This document shows, piece by piece, positions 10,668 through 24,637 of a stretch of DNA of 64,000 nt. Source of the DNA: Chrysemys picta bellii. Taxonomy: Eukaryota > Chordata > Testudines > Emydidae. Each line of letters starts with the position of its first letter. The stretch's first letter is position 1. The notes below the pieces were generated by a model that made no database searches, was not told where the DNA came from, and saw nothing but the letters and a program-made list of their open reading frames with translations. The stretch is taken from contig NC_088792.1 of NCBI RefSeq assembly GCF_011386835.1, positions 115,416,421-115,480,420 of the forward strand. Reading direction: 5' to 3'. The position numbers were made by a program, and so were the translations under genes.

Positions 10668-12322
10668 GCCATTACAGCAGTAGTCTCTGATTCCAGTTAC
10701 ATGATGGAAAAAGTCAGTTTCCTTAGAACAAGTTACTACAACCAATGCAATTTTTGAACCAGTCCTCAGAACTTTTTATGCTCTTGAGGGCCAGTTTCAT
10801 TCTTTTGATATGAAATTTAACAGTGCTGCTAATAAAGTCTCCAAGACTAGAAATGGTGCAGAAGAACCTTGCCGATATGAAATGTCTTGTTGTTGTAAAT
10901 GGAAGTCCCAACACTCAAACTGGTGTCTTCACTTGTTACTTAAGAAAATAGAGTATCTAGAAAATGTTAGTAAAGCCTCTAATAGCCTCACTGGATTTGC
11001 CTTTGTGTAGATGGGGAAAGGGACGTTCTCAGTTATGTATTGCTGTTACTGAATCCTTTGCAAAGCCTTCCCCCTTCAGATCTCTATTTTCAGGATACCC
11101 AAGAAAATATATGTATCTAAATCTGATGGCAAATCCACTCTTTCTGTTGGTACAATTGTTGGGTGAGATCTGTGCCACGTCACTTAGAGGAGCAGCACAG
11201 AACTCACTGCCCAGTGGGAGGGGGAACCAAAGTGGTTTTAAGCCACCTTTGCGCCCTCCCTATCCTGGGTTAGAGAGGCACCTGGTATAACTTAATCAGC
11301 TCTAGTGGGACTGTTATTACAGCAGCGCCCCTAAGCTACCCTATGGGGCTAAGCACTACCTGGGATCTCTGCAATGCTCTGTGCTGTGGCCTATCCTTGT
11401 ATTCCAGGGTTTGCAAGGAGGTCATCTAAGGGCAGCCTTATAGCTGTCTTCTAAAGTGCCTGTGGTGGGGGGAATCCTTCCCCAGCTGTAACCCAGAGTT
11501 TTTATGGGCCTTTTACAGTGCTCCAGCCCTCCTAGCTGGGTCCTTACCATAGTAATTACATCTTGTCATGGTAGAGAGTTTGTGTAGCAGATATTTGGAA
11601 AAAACTGTATAGTCACAGAGCTCTATTTCCAGAGGTAGCTTAAGCTACCCACAATAAACAACATCATAATTGCCTTTGCTTAAGGCAGAATTTGCTGCTC
11701 TTAGTTTCTCTTCCATTCTCTTCCGTGCCAAGCTTAGATTAAACAAAGATCAAAAGCACCATGTTTTATGATGATGGGGAAAACCTTTTTGCTTCCCAGC
11801 TTAATAATGGTTCCATAATTGATCCAACAAATTGCTTTAGATTTTTGAGACAAATGACTGTGTAATCTAGCATCTATTTAATGATTAAGGTCCTGCTTCT
11901 GTATTTTGTAACATATGGGTTGACTGCTGCACCTGCATGCTGTACAGTGCAGGATCTGGCATCTAGCAGTTCACTTTTCAATCCAAGCAAATTTAACTAA
12001 TATTTTGGTATTAATAATGTGAGATTATAAAAAACAAATTAACTGGCTCATTTTTCTATACCCCTTGATGTGTGTTCTTGTAAGAGGACTTACCTTTGAA
12101 AATAAAGAATATTTCTGAATTCCAGATTTTAATCTATGTAAAATTTCACATCTTATTTAGAGTTATGGTTTAAATATCATACATCATGAAATAATAAATA
12201 TTAGTAAAAACTTGAGATTCAATCCAAAACTTCATTTAGGTGGAGTTACGGTTGTTGTAAATGTATGCTTTAATATACCTTTATTAGACTTGTAATTGTA
12301 GCAAAATAAACACTTTTGAAAG
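10668..12322. other. Unassigned sequence
   Basis: No gene or repeat boundary recognised. The section 11160-11560 is more GC-rich and may be an old repeat, but I cannot place it. Confidence 0.5.
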
Positions 12323-12325
12323 TAA

Positions 12326-12609
12326 GGGCTTGTCTATACTTACGAGCTGGTTCGGCAGCAGGCAATCGAACTTCTGGGTTCGATTTATCGTGTCTTGTCT
12401 GGACGCGATAAATCGAACCCAGAAGTGCTCCCCGTCGACTCCGGTAATCCTGCTCGGCGCGAGGAGTATGCGGAGTCGACGGGGGAGCCTGCCTGCCGCG
12501 TCTGGACTGCGGTAAGTTCGATCTAAGGTACATCGACTTCAGCTACATTATTCACGTAGCTGAAGTTGCGTACCTTAATTCGAATTGGGGGGTTAGTGTA
12601 GACCAGGCC
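12326..12609. mobile_element. Harbinger-type MITE with three hairpins
   Basis: 284 bp flanked by TAA on both sides (12323-12325 and 12610-12612). The right terminus in reverse complement is GGCCTGGTCTACACTA, identical over 16 bases to the left end of the autonomous Harbinger at 6425. The left terminus is GGGCTTGTCTATACT. Three perfect internal inverted repeats are present: 21-bp arms 12370-12390/12406-12426, 14-bp arms 12430-12443/12471-12484, and 11-bp arms 12536-12546/12556-12566 with a further outer GTAC pairing. No coding capacity. The CpG-rich GTCGAC segments are unlike the AT-rich surroundings. Confidence 0.88.
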
Positions 12610-12612
12610 TAA

Positions 12613-15304
12613 GGAATTAAGGTTAGAAGCAACCTTTTGAAAGTCAGGATACTAGATGTCTGCAGTTCAAAAATTAATGAAATACTCTCTTTTTAACATT
12701 TTAAACCCAACCTTAACTCTGCTTCTCACATTACCCACTCCTATCCAGTATTCAGCTGCAAGACACAGGCTGCCACTATGCCAGGGAAGATTTTACATAC
12801 TAGCCTGCGGACTGCAAATCCTCCTTCTCTCCCTAGTTAGAGAATGCAGTCCTGGCTTTACAGCACCCTGTTAGGATATATTGGGGTCCTTGGGTGCATA
12901 CCGTTTTCTTCCATGTTCACCTTCCCAACATGCTCAAGATAAAGGACCAGGATAAATCTTCCCACTTCTTCCAACTTGAAAATATGGGCCTTCGATACCC
13001 CAATATTATATTTTCAATAGTGGTAGGAAAAGTGTGTGCAGTTTGTGATTGTGCAACAAAGGCAATATAATAGCATACCAAATGGGGGAACACATGAGTT
13101 TTTCAAGTGACAACTTGTAGTATTCTTCCACTAGTCAGAGAAGATCAAATGTCCGTACTCTTTTTTTTTGTTTTGTTTTGTTTTTTTTAATCTATGCATT
13201 GCCTTTGATGCTGTTGACCACAAGGTGGCATTGATTTGTCTTAGTCTGGCAGGGAGAGAGGGCCCGGCACTGGAATCACTCTGTTTTTTGTTTTTGTTTT
13301 TTTGTTTGTTTTCTGTTTTTTAAGAGATGATGCAGAAGGTAGCTTTGGGATTGTTCTCTCTCCTGCAAGGTTTTGTGGAGGAGGCAGGATTTGCTCCATC
13401 GGAATGCAAGAAGTTTTGAAGTGACATAATAAAATTTCTCCAAATTATGCAAGAAGCCAGTCAAGTCCACACAATTTTTTATACCTTTTTCAAGAGTAAA
13501 AAAAAAAAAAAATTCCAAGCAGTAAACAGGGAGCTAGGCAACACTACTTCATACAAAGGTTATAAACATTGGAATAATTTACAAGGGTTGGCAATTGAAG
13601 CAGTACAAATAACGTGAAGAAACATATTGGCAAATAAGTATCTTTTGTAGTCTGGTGAAAACTTAGCAAAATGATTTTAAGAACTCATGAAAATTAACAG
13701 GCATGTGCATCAAGTGACACTTGCCCATTCCTCAAATGCCTTGTGATCTTAGGAACTGGAAGCCTTTGTGGTGGTCAGCCCAAAGGAATGTTGATACATC
13801 CAGAGGGGAAATTGTGCCAATCTTAACTACGACAAAATCTTTGAAGGAGACACTGCAATAACACCAGCATTGTCAAAAAGGAGAACGATGCTTCAGGGTC
13901 TCGAAAACATTTCAAAGAAACCTCCCTGTGGGGATGTGTGAGCTGTTTAAAGAGAAAATGTGAATTCACAAAGGGAACTAGTCTGCTTTCCTTGTTTCCT
14001 GTAATCTGAGGTAATACATATGAAGCCTTTTCCAGTGAGCATAAACATAATTTCACAGTTTGTAGGCAGGCAGTTAAAACAGAGAAAGGCACAATGTACA
14101 CTGCCAACAGTGGGCCCAATCCTGAAAAGACTTCCTGTGAAGGGCTGAGTACTTTCCAGTATATGTGACTGGGAAGCCTAGGAGCTGTATGGTGCTAAGA
14201 GCTGCCAAGATGCTAAAATGAATGTATTGCCTGGGCTTAAATTGGTCTCAAAGAAGTCCTAGGTCTGTCATTGCCCCAAGAGCGATTTTCATTGATTCAG
14301 AGCAAAATCTTTGGTCTCAGACAGCTTCTTAAAATGCATATATTGTTTCCTTCAAGGGAAGGTAGGAAAGTAGTTTTCAGTACCAAACAACAAAGGTATA
14401 ATGGACTGAATTTGCCAGTTGGGGAGCACTGAAAGATTGTATTAGCCAGCCTGGACACAAGTAATCGAAATGTGTGACAAATGACAGAAATGCAGTATTG
14501 TACATTGTGCCATTGTTGGCGGATCATAATGGTTTTTAATAGAAGACCTGTTTTAAAGGATGTTTTCTCAGTGGGGGAATTGAATTAGTTTTCTTAAAAA
14601 AACAAACCAAAAACCCATACCACCACACACCCGGGAAATGGGAAGGCAGTTTCACCGTAAGAATTCTCACACAACCACTTTATTCTCAGGAATTGATCCG
14701 TAGACTCTGATCCTCAGCATCAGACCTCTACTTGAGCTAAAGGACTATCTGTTACTCTTTGTGACACATAATCTCCCCCCTTCTGTTTTTGCCTTATTGA
14801 ATTCCTTTCTATTTATTTGGAGGAACATTTCAGTTTTCAAAATGTATCTCATTTGACTATATTAATTATTTATATTAAATGGTCCATAAGAGAACCAAAT
14901 ATTTAGCAGCATCAAGATGCTATTTGTAGACTAAAGCTAGATTATTCATTATTTATTACACCAATATATGAATATGAATCCTGCTCACACCATTACTTCA
15001 ATCAATGAATGTGCATTACAAAAGGAAAGGAGAATGTTCAGTCTGTTCACAGTACTAGCCTTCCATATTTTGTGTGTGCATAGGAAAAAGCTGCCTTAAA
15101 AATTGCCTTTATGCAGTGGCTCTTTCTAAAAGAGGTGAAAAAATTCCATCACAAACAAACATGCCCAACCTGTTGGTTTTATTCCTAGAGTTCAGATGCA
15201 ACCATTGAGGTATCAGCATGCAAATAAGCAAACTGAAGATTCTTACAGCTAATGTAAAATCTGGAGCAGAATCATACCATACAGTGGATCAGTAGAAAAG
15301 ACCC
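12613..15304. other. Unassigned sequence with T-rich tracts
   Basis: No gene recognised. Homopolymer-like T/GT tracts occur at 13161-13190 and 13282-13322, and an A-run at 13499-13512. Minus-strand open frames at 13823-14119 and 14297-14527 have no familiar motif. Confidence 0.5.
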
Positions 15305-16340
15305 TCAGGACATAAGAAATGGCCGTATTGGGTCAGACCCGTGGTCCATCTAGCCCAGTGTTCTGTCTGACAGTGGCCAGTGTCAGAAACATCAGAGGGA
15401 GTAAACAGAACAGGGAAATTTTAGGTGATCTGTCATCCAGTCCCAGCTTCTGGCAGTTGGAGGTTTAACGGCCCAGCACATATGATTGCGTTCCTGACCA
15501 GCTTGGCTAACAGCCATTGATGGACCTATCTTACATTAACTTATCTAATTCATTTTTCAACCTAGTTATACTTTTGGCCTTCAGAACATCCCATGACGAG
15601 TTCCACAGGTTGACTGTGTGTGGTGTGAAGTAGTACTTCCTTTGTTTTAAACTTGCTGCCCGTTAAATTAATTGGTGACCCTTAGCTCTTGTGTTATGTG
15701 AAGAGATACAAACTTCCCTATTTGCTTTCCCCACATCATTTATGATTTTATAAACCTCTATCATATTGCCCCTTAATTGTCTCTTTTCTAAGATGAACAG
15801 TCCCAGTCTTCTTAATCCCTTCTCATATGGAAGCCGTTCCATACTCCCAATCATTTTTGTTGCCCTTCTCTGCATCTTTTCTTTTGTATATATCTTTTTT
15901 TGAAATGAGGTAACCAGAACCGTGCATAGTATCCAAGGTGCGGGCATACCATGGATTTATATAGAAGCATACTTTGATACTTTGTCTTTTTATCTATTTC
16001 TTTTATAAATAGATACTTTGTCTTTTTATCTATTTCTTTCCTAATGGTTCCTTAACATTGTTCGCTTTTTTTTTTTTTTGACTGCCGCCACACATTGAGC
16101 AGATGTTTTCACATAACGATCCATGATGACTCCAAGATCTTTCTTGTGCGGTAACAGCTAATTTAGACCCTATCATTTTGTACATATAGTTGAGATTCTT
16201 TTTTCCAATGTGCATTGCTTTACACTTATTAACGCTGAATTTCATCTGCCATTTTGTCGCCCAGTTTTGTGAAACGCCTTTGGATTTGTCTGACTGCAAT
16301 CTTGAGTAATTTTGTATCATCTACAAATTTTGCCACCTGA
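15305..16340 (-). mobile_element. CR1 LINE, 3' portion
   Basis: Minus-oriented CR1 fragment. The 3' end is at the left ('ggacataagaaatggccg'). RT C-terminal relics lie on the minus strand at 15663-15947 (motifs like EKMQRRATKMIGSMERLPYE and LGLFILEKRQLRG) and 16030-16320 (WATKWQMKFSVNKCKAMHIG). Several stops and frame changes make it a dead copy. 5' truncated near 16340. Confidence 0.87.
15976..16040. repeat. 36-bp tandem duplication inside CR1
   Basis: The phrase 'gatactttgtctttttatc' starts at 15976 and again at 16012, giving two units with a 36-bp period. Confidence 0.85.
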
Positions 16341-17768
16341 TTGTGGTTCAAGAGCATGGGCAAGCTGGCCTAGCATGCTTAAGATAGGGAATCATCATAG
16401 TTTTTCTGATTATGCGGATGCATTTTTGCCTGGGCTAGACACTGTTTAACAGGCCTATTTGGCTTCCTCAGAGCTGTATTCCCACCTCCATCCTACCTCA
16501 ATCAGCAGCAACCTGTTCTCTGAAGTGCTGGCATCTGACTTGTTACCATGCTATTGCTTGTGCTTCATAGTAAGACAGTTGATGGCACTTCAGGTGCCCC
16601 ATAATCTTTAGAGCTCTACCATGCTTGGCATCAGCACTTCATAAAGGAGGCAGTTACTGGCTAACAGTAGAGGGACAGGAAGGAACTGGCAGAGGACCCA
16701 GCAGCTGTACTCTCAGGATCTTTGCACAAACCCAGTTATGCCAATTCTTGTGATTTGGATTGAAAGTCTTGCAAAGTGTGTCTCTGTTTGTCTTAAGGCC
16801 CCAACTTCTGGAATGAAAAGACTGCATAAGAATCTCAGCAGTCATTTAAAAGAAAAAACATTTCTAGTCATGGTTGCCGAGGAAGCCTGGTAATGCCAAT
16901 GGCTCAGAAACCTGAGGGCAGATTAAAACAATTCCAATTGTTTGGCTTTTGGTTTAATAATCATGGTGGTGTTTTTTCAATCTCATGATTCCTGGGAGGT
17001 GCAATGCATGATTTTTGAATGTTTTTAGGTTGGCAATACTATAACCCAGTATGTGAACCTTCCAGGTGCAGCACCACTTCCATCAGCACCACCCTCCAGG
17101 AGGGGTGTGTAAGGGTCTCTAATTGGAAGTAGAAAGCTGGGGATCTGGAGAGACCACCAACTGGGGAGAATGATGTGTAGAACGTCACAGGGAGCGCTGG
17201 ACTGGGGAGAAGTGCAGTTAGAAATTCAGTGGTTGAGGTGCTGTACTAGTGTTTTGGGAATGGGGTACAGTGGAAATGAGGCTCTGTGCTGTGACGGAAG
17301 CATAGCACTGTGGCCCATGCTTTGTAACATATCAATATGTCCTGTGACTCACCAGTCTGCCCCCGCTTGGGAATTCTTTCACATGTTTAGTAGAGCCACA
17401 CATTTATGTTATCCCGCAGTTGGTCTGTCTTGTCAATATACATTTTACTTCCTGTTGCTGCGGCTTTAGTGGATGCTCCTTGAGTTGTCCATTTTAACAA
17501 GGCTGTCTTGCATCTGAAATCCACACATTTCCAGTTTGGTTCTGATGCCTCTGCTCACGTTTTAAAATTAAGTGATATGCTACTATGAAGCATATTACCT
17601 TTGCTGCCAATCACCAATGAGAGAGCATGGGTGGGTGTGTATATGTATGCTCTTTAATCTTTGGTGTAGGCATCTGCCTCAACAGGAGCAAAAGCAATGA
17701 TTCACTGTTGCTTATTGTGGTCTCACCTACTGAGACATTTAGGGTAAAAAGTCTTTCTCGCATATATT
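16341..17768. other. Unassigned sequence
   Basis: No gene or repeat recognised. Open frames at 16654-16845 (-) and 17170-17469 (+) carry no known motif. Confidence 0.45.
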
Positions 17769-19600
17769 TCATAGAATCGTAAGATTGGAAGGGACCTCGA
17801 GAGATTGTCTTGTCCACTTCCCTGCACTCCTGGCAGGCCTAAGTATTATCTACACCATCATTGACAGATGTTTGTCTAACCTGCTCTTAAAAATCTCCAA
17901 TGATGGAGATTCCACAACTTCCCTGGGCAATTTATTCCAATGCTTAACCACCCTGACAGTTAGAAAGTTTTTCTTAATGTCTAAACTAAACCGCCCTCAC
18001 TGCAATTTAAGCCCATTGCTTTTTGTCCTATCCTCAGAGGTTAAGGAGAATAATTTTTCTCTCTCCTCTTTATAACAACCTTTTTATGTACTTGAAAACT
18101 GTTATCACGTCCTCTCTCAGTCTTCTTCTCTCCAGATTAAACAAACTCAATTTTTTTAATCTTCCCTCATAGGTCATGTTCTCTAGACCTTTAATCATTT
18201 TTGTTGTTCTTTGGACTTTCTCCAATTTGTCCACATCTTTCCTGAAATGTGGCACCCAGAACTGGACACAGTACTCCAGTTGAGGCCTAATCAGCTCCGA
18301 ATAGAGCAGAAGAATTACTTCTCGTGTCTTGCTTACAACACATCTGATAATACATCCCAGAATGATGTTTGCTTTTTTTGGCAACACTGTTACCCTGTTG
18401 ACTCATATTTAACTTGTGATCCACTATGACCCCCAGATTCATTTCTGCAGTACTCCTTCCTAGGCAATCATTTCCCATTTTGTATGTGTGCAATTGATTG
18501 TTCCCTTCTAAATGGAGTATTTTGCATTTGTTCTTATTTCATCCTTTTTTTCCCCCCAGACCATTTCTCCAGTTTGTCCAGATCATTTTGAATTTTAATC
18601 ATCCTCCAAAGCACTTGCAACCCCTCCCAGCTTGGTATCATCCACAAACTTTGTAAGTGTACTCGCTATGCCATTATTTAAATCACTGACAAAGTTTATT
18701 AAACCAAACCAGAACTAATACCTGCAGGATATGCCCTTCCAGCTTGACTGTGAACCACTGATAACTACTCTCCGGGAATGGTTTTCCAACCCGTTTTGCA
18801 CCCATCTAGGTTGTATTTCCCTAGTTTGTTTATGAGAAGGTCATGCGAGACAGTATCAAAAGCCTTTCTAAAGTCAAGATATATCACGTCTACCACTTCC
18901 CCCGCCCCATCCACAAGGCTTGTTACCATGTCATAGAAAGCTACTAGGTTGGTTTGACATGATTTGTTCTTGACAAATCCATGCTGGCTGTTACTTATCA
19001 CCTTATTATCTTCTAGGTGTTTGCAATTGATTGCTTAATTATTTGTTCCATTATCTTTCCAGGTACAGAAGTTAAGCTGACTGGTCTGAAATTCCCCAAG
19101 TTGTCCTTATTTCCCTTGTTATACATTGGCATTATATTTATCCTTTTCCAATCCTCTGGAATCTCTCCCATCATCTAACGGCTCAGATACTTCCTCAGTC
19201 AGCTCCTTGCAATGTACTTCATCAGGTCCTGGTGACTTTAATACATCTAACTTGCCTAAGTAATTTTTAACTTATTCTTTCCCTATTTTAGCTTCTGACT
19301 TTATCTAATTTTCACTGGTATCCACTATGTTAGATGTCCAATCACTACTAACACTTCTGCCATTTCCACATTTTCTGTTACTGTTTTCCTCTCCCCCCAT
19401 CCCCCTTATTGAATAACGGGCCTACCCTGTCCTTGGTCTTCATCTTGCTTCTAATGTATTTGTAGAATGTTTGCTTGTTATCTTGTTTTTTACCTTGACC
19501 TTTCTAATTTTGTCATAATTGTGTTTATTAACTAGCATTTCAAGTTCTTCCTGCTTATTCCCCATACTTCTTGCATTTCTACTATTTAAAACAGCATGGT
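17769..19600 (-). mobile_element. CR1 LINE, second subfamily, 3' half
   Basis: Minus-oriented. The left end 'catagaatcgtaagattggaa' is the CR1 3' end with the catagaat signature, different from the copy at 15305. RT relics follow in order: thumb region (18070-18493), palm (18765-19001), and the linker toward the endonuclease (19400-19600). It is interrupted by many stops and indels. The right end (5' truncation) is approximate. Confidence 0.85.
18765..19001 (-). pseudogene. CR1 reverse transcriptase palm fragment
   Basis: Minus-strand frame with QHGFVKNKSCQTNLVAFYD followed by VDVIYLDFRKAFDTVSHD, the RT motif A of CR1-type LINEs including its catalytic Asp (LDFRKAFD). The open stretch is 78 codons. 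The neighbouring RT blocks lie in other frames, so no complete polymerase can be made. Confidence 0.85.
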
Positions 19601-21512
19601 CTAGACAAAATAAAAACTTGAATGCATTACACCTACTACTGATTGTGACTTTTAATTACTGGTTCAAATCGTGTTTCTATGTGTGTGAGAAAAGGAAAGG
19701 GGGGAAGAGGTTTGCTACACAGAAGTTGTACAGGATTGACCAGTACATTATTTCTCAGTAGTATTTCTTGCTCTGGTAGCAGGCTTTTTTTAAATGAAAA
19801 ACTACTACTATATCAAGAGTGATAAAAATTTTCATCAGCAGATCTTGCAGTCAAATTTGCACAATGATTGCATAATGGAAATTATGCTGGGTATTTTTAA
19901 AACTGGGTTATGCAGTATAACTTTGAATATTCTGTTTTAGAAGGTTTTATCTGGTTCTCACAGCACAAACAAAATATATAACATTGTATTAAAATGGGGT
20001 TTGATCAAGAATTTTCATAAAAGGGGCAATTTATGAACATGGGCTGATACATAAACAATTCTAATGGCAAAACCTGTTTTGACATTTAAAGTAAACTAGA
20101 TAAAATGAGTTTTACATTTTCAAAATGGTATCTACATCTTAGAAAACTGTTTTTCTACAGTGGTTCAATTAACATGGGGAATACTTGCGGAATATAATGA
20201 ATATCACAGTCCACCGTAGTGTTAACTGACTTCTAAAGGTGTTTGTAATGGTTTTAATGGTGACATTGAAAAATTAATCATAGTTGTATTTATAAAGCAA
20301 CTGCCAACTAGGGGAATTGCCAAAGCTGTTAAAATAGACTTCAGAACATGAAACAAATCATCATAAAGTATAGGGGAATTGTTAGACTATAAACATTTTT
20401 ATACATGGAAGATTTTGAAATGTTTTTTTAAAAGCTGGAGAAAGATGGGATAGGTTGGGTAGTCATGGGACATGAACATCACATTGTAGAGCTCTCTGTA
20501 AAGGCTCCATCACTCACCAATTTACAGCACAACGTTGGAAATCTTAAAGGTTGCATCATTTCACACCATTAAGGCAAAGTTCAGTGAATAGGTCTGCAAT
20601 ATAGCCAGATTATTTTCTATTATGAGCTTTAAAAATCAACTGGGGCCAACTTAAAATCAATTTACCATTTTATAGGCAGCCAGGAGCAAAGAATGCAGGA
20701 TGAGTAATATGAGGTGAGCAGGTGTATTGCTGAATTCTGCACTAGCTACTAGTGATGAAGAAACACTGCTGGAAGCCCTGCAAAGAGGGAATTATAGTAA
20801 TCAAGCTTCATTGTTGACAAGGGCATGTGTTGCGGATGCGAGGTAGTTATGGGATAAATAGCAGAGAAACCTGTGCAGACTGCACATTTGAAAACCTTTC
20901 ATATTCAAAACAAGGAATACCATAGAAAGGATGTGGCTGAAAATAATACCAAGGGGGCGAGATCCTGGTCTAACTGAAGTTTTGCCATTGACTTCAGTCA
21001 GGCCAGGATTTCATCCAAGACTCTTAATGTGGCTATCTATTATAAATATACATAAATGTGCTAGTATAATAAACTGTTAAAAATCAGATTACTATGTGAG
21101 AAATGGAATAGAGGGATTAAAAGCGAATCAGAATGACAAGGGTTATGTATGTTGGACTAGCAAGGTAATAGAGCGTTTGCTGATAAGATTTATGGTAATT
21201 TCAAAGTCTTTATAGTACAGGCTGTAATATCCATATAATGTTATCAAAACAAACTAAGGATCACATCCTACATATTGTGCTTCCACTTCCCACGGGAGTT
21301 TTGGGTGGGCAGTGAATGCAAGACTAGATGCCAATAAGATTCTCTCTATTACGGTTATTAATTTGAAAATGTGATATGTGGTTTAAACTAGTAAATTCTC
21401 TCATACTTGCTTTTCCTTGCTCTTCCGCACTTTTTCCCTTCCTCCCTCTTGAGTACAGCCAATTGCATTGCTACATGCTGTTTAGGCTTGTAAGTCTTTG
21501 CTTTGTAAGTCC
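19601..21512. other. Mostly unassigned; ancient repeat trace at about 20955-21025
   Basis: No gene seen. The trace reads 'gagatcctggtctaactgaa' to 'ttgacttcagtcaggccagg', two near-inverted halves around 'gccattgacttcagt'. I recognise this as a phrase common in old amniote repeats but cannot name the family. Confidence 0.4.
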
Positions 21513-21722
21513 ATGAATGGCAATTAGCCAGGATGGGCAGGGATGGTGTCCCTGCCTCTGTTTGCCAGAAGCTGGGAATGGGTGACAGTGTAGGAATCAC
21601 CTGATGATTGCCTGTTCTGTTCATTCCCTCTGAAGCACCTGGCATGGGGCACTGTCGGAAGGCACGATATTGAGGTAGGTGGACCTTTGGTCTGACTCAC
21701 TGTGACCGTTCTCATGTTATCT
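21513..21722 (+). mobile_element. CR1 LINE 3' end
   Basis: Plus-oriented terminal piece, from 'gaatggcaattagccaggat' to 'gttctcatgttat'. It matches, in opposite orientation, the ends of the copies at 2575 and 15305 and the 3' end of the long CR1 at about 40680-40897. Only 3' UTR remains. Confidence 0.85.
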
Positions 21723-24637
21723 GTGTACAACGTCAAAAGTGCATTTGTGCTGTCCAGGTGAAAGTGGCTGACTGTGAAAGTGAAAAGGTGATTTACATCA
21801 GTGTTGTAGTGTCAGGCAGTAATAAAACACTGGACGACTGTTGGACACACATTATATCATACAATTATATAATTATAAACTATATAATTGGAGGCAGTTG
21901 AGCTTGTGTGCAGCAGGCTGTTATTTACCAATCATCTCTTTCAAGGCTCATTAAACACAGATTTATACACAAAATAAAAGCTTAGCTCTTCAGTGGCTAA
22001 ATATGTGGTGGCATTTATTCACAAAAACATAATACGTAGACCTAAAGCTGTCAAAATCTATAATGGATGTAGTCGATGGTTGTTAGTGAAGTTGTTCAAT
22101 GGGACTCTGGGAGAGCAATGCTGAGATGTTTCCCTTAACGAAAGACCTCATTTCTATGGTTTTATTTGCATGTCCATACTGTAAAGCACAAGTTCCCTGA
22201 TCATGGATTTTGAGATCTGAAAGGCAGCAATATCCTAAAAATTATGGAAGTGTTTTAAAATGCGGAGCAGGCTTCTTTCAAAGACTTCACCAAGAAGTGT
22301 TGCATAATCTTAACCTTTCTAAAATTCTCTAATTCTTCAATGCCATACAAATTCAGTGGGGGAGAAAAATCTTGTGTTTTAGCATACTTTTCTTCTCACT
22401 TTTACCTGGTATTCCAGCCACCATGCCCAGTTTGGTAAACAGCTTTTATAAATACAATCCATTTTTTTAACTTAAAAAAATATATCCACAGAATGCTTTG
22501 TCTTCTTTTTTTCCAATGGCTTTTTGGATTTAGAGAGAAGAAATGCAAAATGAAGCATATCATTATAATGCATGTTGGTTGAGGCTCTTTAAAAAAGAGT
22601 TTGACCATAATTCCACAAAGTCTGAGTGCCAAAAGTTTGGCATCTAAATTTATATTTAGACACTTATTTAAATGGCTTGACTTTTCATGTGCTGAACATT
22701 CACAGCTCCCACTGACTTTTTTATATACATGACTATGAAACCCCAATATAAGTAACCAAGAAAATTATCTAAATAATGCCTGCAAATCTCATCTCAAACT
22801 GTGACTGTTAGAATTTAAAAATATAGCTCAGCAGTGCAAAATATCTGACCCGTATGTACTAGATCAGCTTTTGTGTAATTTCTCAATCCACATTTGAGTT
22901 TTAAATGTTCCGCTTTTGAAAGCTTTTCCAAATATGCCATTAGTTCCAGCCCCATTTTCTCATTCTTTGCCACATTTTCAACTAGCATTTCTCCCTGGTT
23001 TGACTTGTGGCAACTCTGAATGATAGACATGCTGCAACTGCTAGATTTAACATTCTTTAATTGAAGATCTTGCATAATACTATTGCAGTGTCTTCTCTAT
23101 CCTTCTGAAATCCCCACTTCTGGATTACTACATGACATCACTGCTGACCTCAACACTGGAGTGCCAATCTGACAACAAAACAGTGTTTTTATTCAGAAAT
23201 ACAACCATCCCTTGCTACTTCACACCTTGCTACTCCACAAATCTGACTTCAGAATATTTAGTTTAGTTTAAACTATCACAACTCATTACAAGTCACATCA
23301 CAAGTAAAGTGCAGTAGACTAAGTGTACGTGAAGCATCATAAAGAGTTAATTCATTTTAGAAACCGTGTTTTAGTTTGGGATGTTTAAGATCCAGATTCA
23401 AATTTTCCACATTGAGCTTTTTAAAACATAAACAAATCTATTTGCTATTTTCCCCAAAATGTGTTTAATTTGCAATGGTTCTCAATCATTTATGGGAATT
23501 AGTGAAGTCCAGCTATAATACCTACCTCCTAGAACACTGCCATCTTTTCAGTGTTTAGAGAGAAAACCGTGCCAACCACATGTTGGACAGGAATTATATT
23601 AGCAAGATGACAAATCCAGGTTAACAAAAATACCATTTGGTTCAATTTTTTAGTAAGACTGCTTTTGCTTTAGATTTAAAAATTATTGAATATTTTCCTT
23701 ACTATCCTAGAGACAGAGTCTTCAGGACATTGCACCTACTTCTTTACAAAGTGAGTGTAAAACTCTACCAAATCGGCATGGTGATGTTTTTGCACTCTCG
23801 TTATAGTCACTTTGCACAAAGGTAATTGGCTACACATGACAAAAGGCAGTGGAGAATCAAACCCCAAAATTACTAGATTTCAGGCTCATGTCATTAGTGT
23901 CTAAATATCATTGCTGACTATTAGCTTTTTGCCCCATAGTCTGTAAATACAGCTTTTTGGACAAATGTCCACTTTACAGAACAACACTCATTAGCAATGT
24001 CTGTAGCATGGCCAAAGACAAAATAGATTCTAGGGAATGAAACATCTTTTGATTCTGAATATGGATGAGGCACCTTAGCTGGGAGCAGTGTGGGGGAAGC
24101 TTACATTGTTGCTGCCCATGCTGTGTCTACCCCCTGGGGGATAAACGAGCAGTAGCTTCTGCTCTATCTAATGCTTTTGTCATTTCATGGTTAGGAAAGA
24201 GAGTCAAGTGTAACGTTCTCATCCACTTGACTGCGGGAGTTAAGTAAGTCACTTTGTATGGCATGCAACAAAATAATCTTACCATGAGCTCATCTTCTCT
24301 GGTTTTGAGATTCTCTACAGCAGTCACTGTTTAAAAATCAGCATTTACTCACCATTATCGTACACTGCAGTAACTAACACCCGTCCAAGCCTGATCATGT
24401 TTTCTGTGGGATGGGACTAAAGGGTAAGAATTATCCTAAAATTTTTCTTTTCTTACACAGTCACTCACTCTTCCTGATACCTTGCAGCATGGTTTCCTTG
24501 GAACCTTAATGCTAAGGTTTGCCTAGTTGGTGTTTAAATGATGGAGACAACTTAATGTTGATGACAACATTTTTCCTAGTACTGAAATAAGGGGAATGTT
24601 GATTCAAACCTTGCACTGGTCTAAAAAGAAAAAAAAT
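21723..24637. other. Unassigned sequence
   Basis: AT-rich, with no gene or repeat boundary recognised. Minus-strand open frames 22402-22746 and 22815-23075 show no known domain. Confidence 0.5.
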
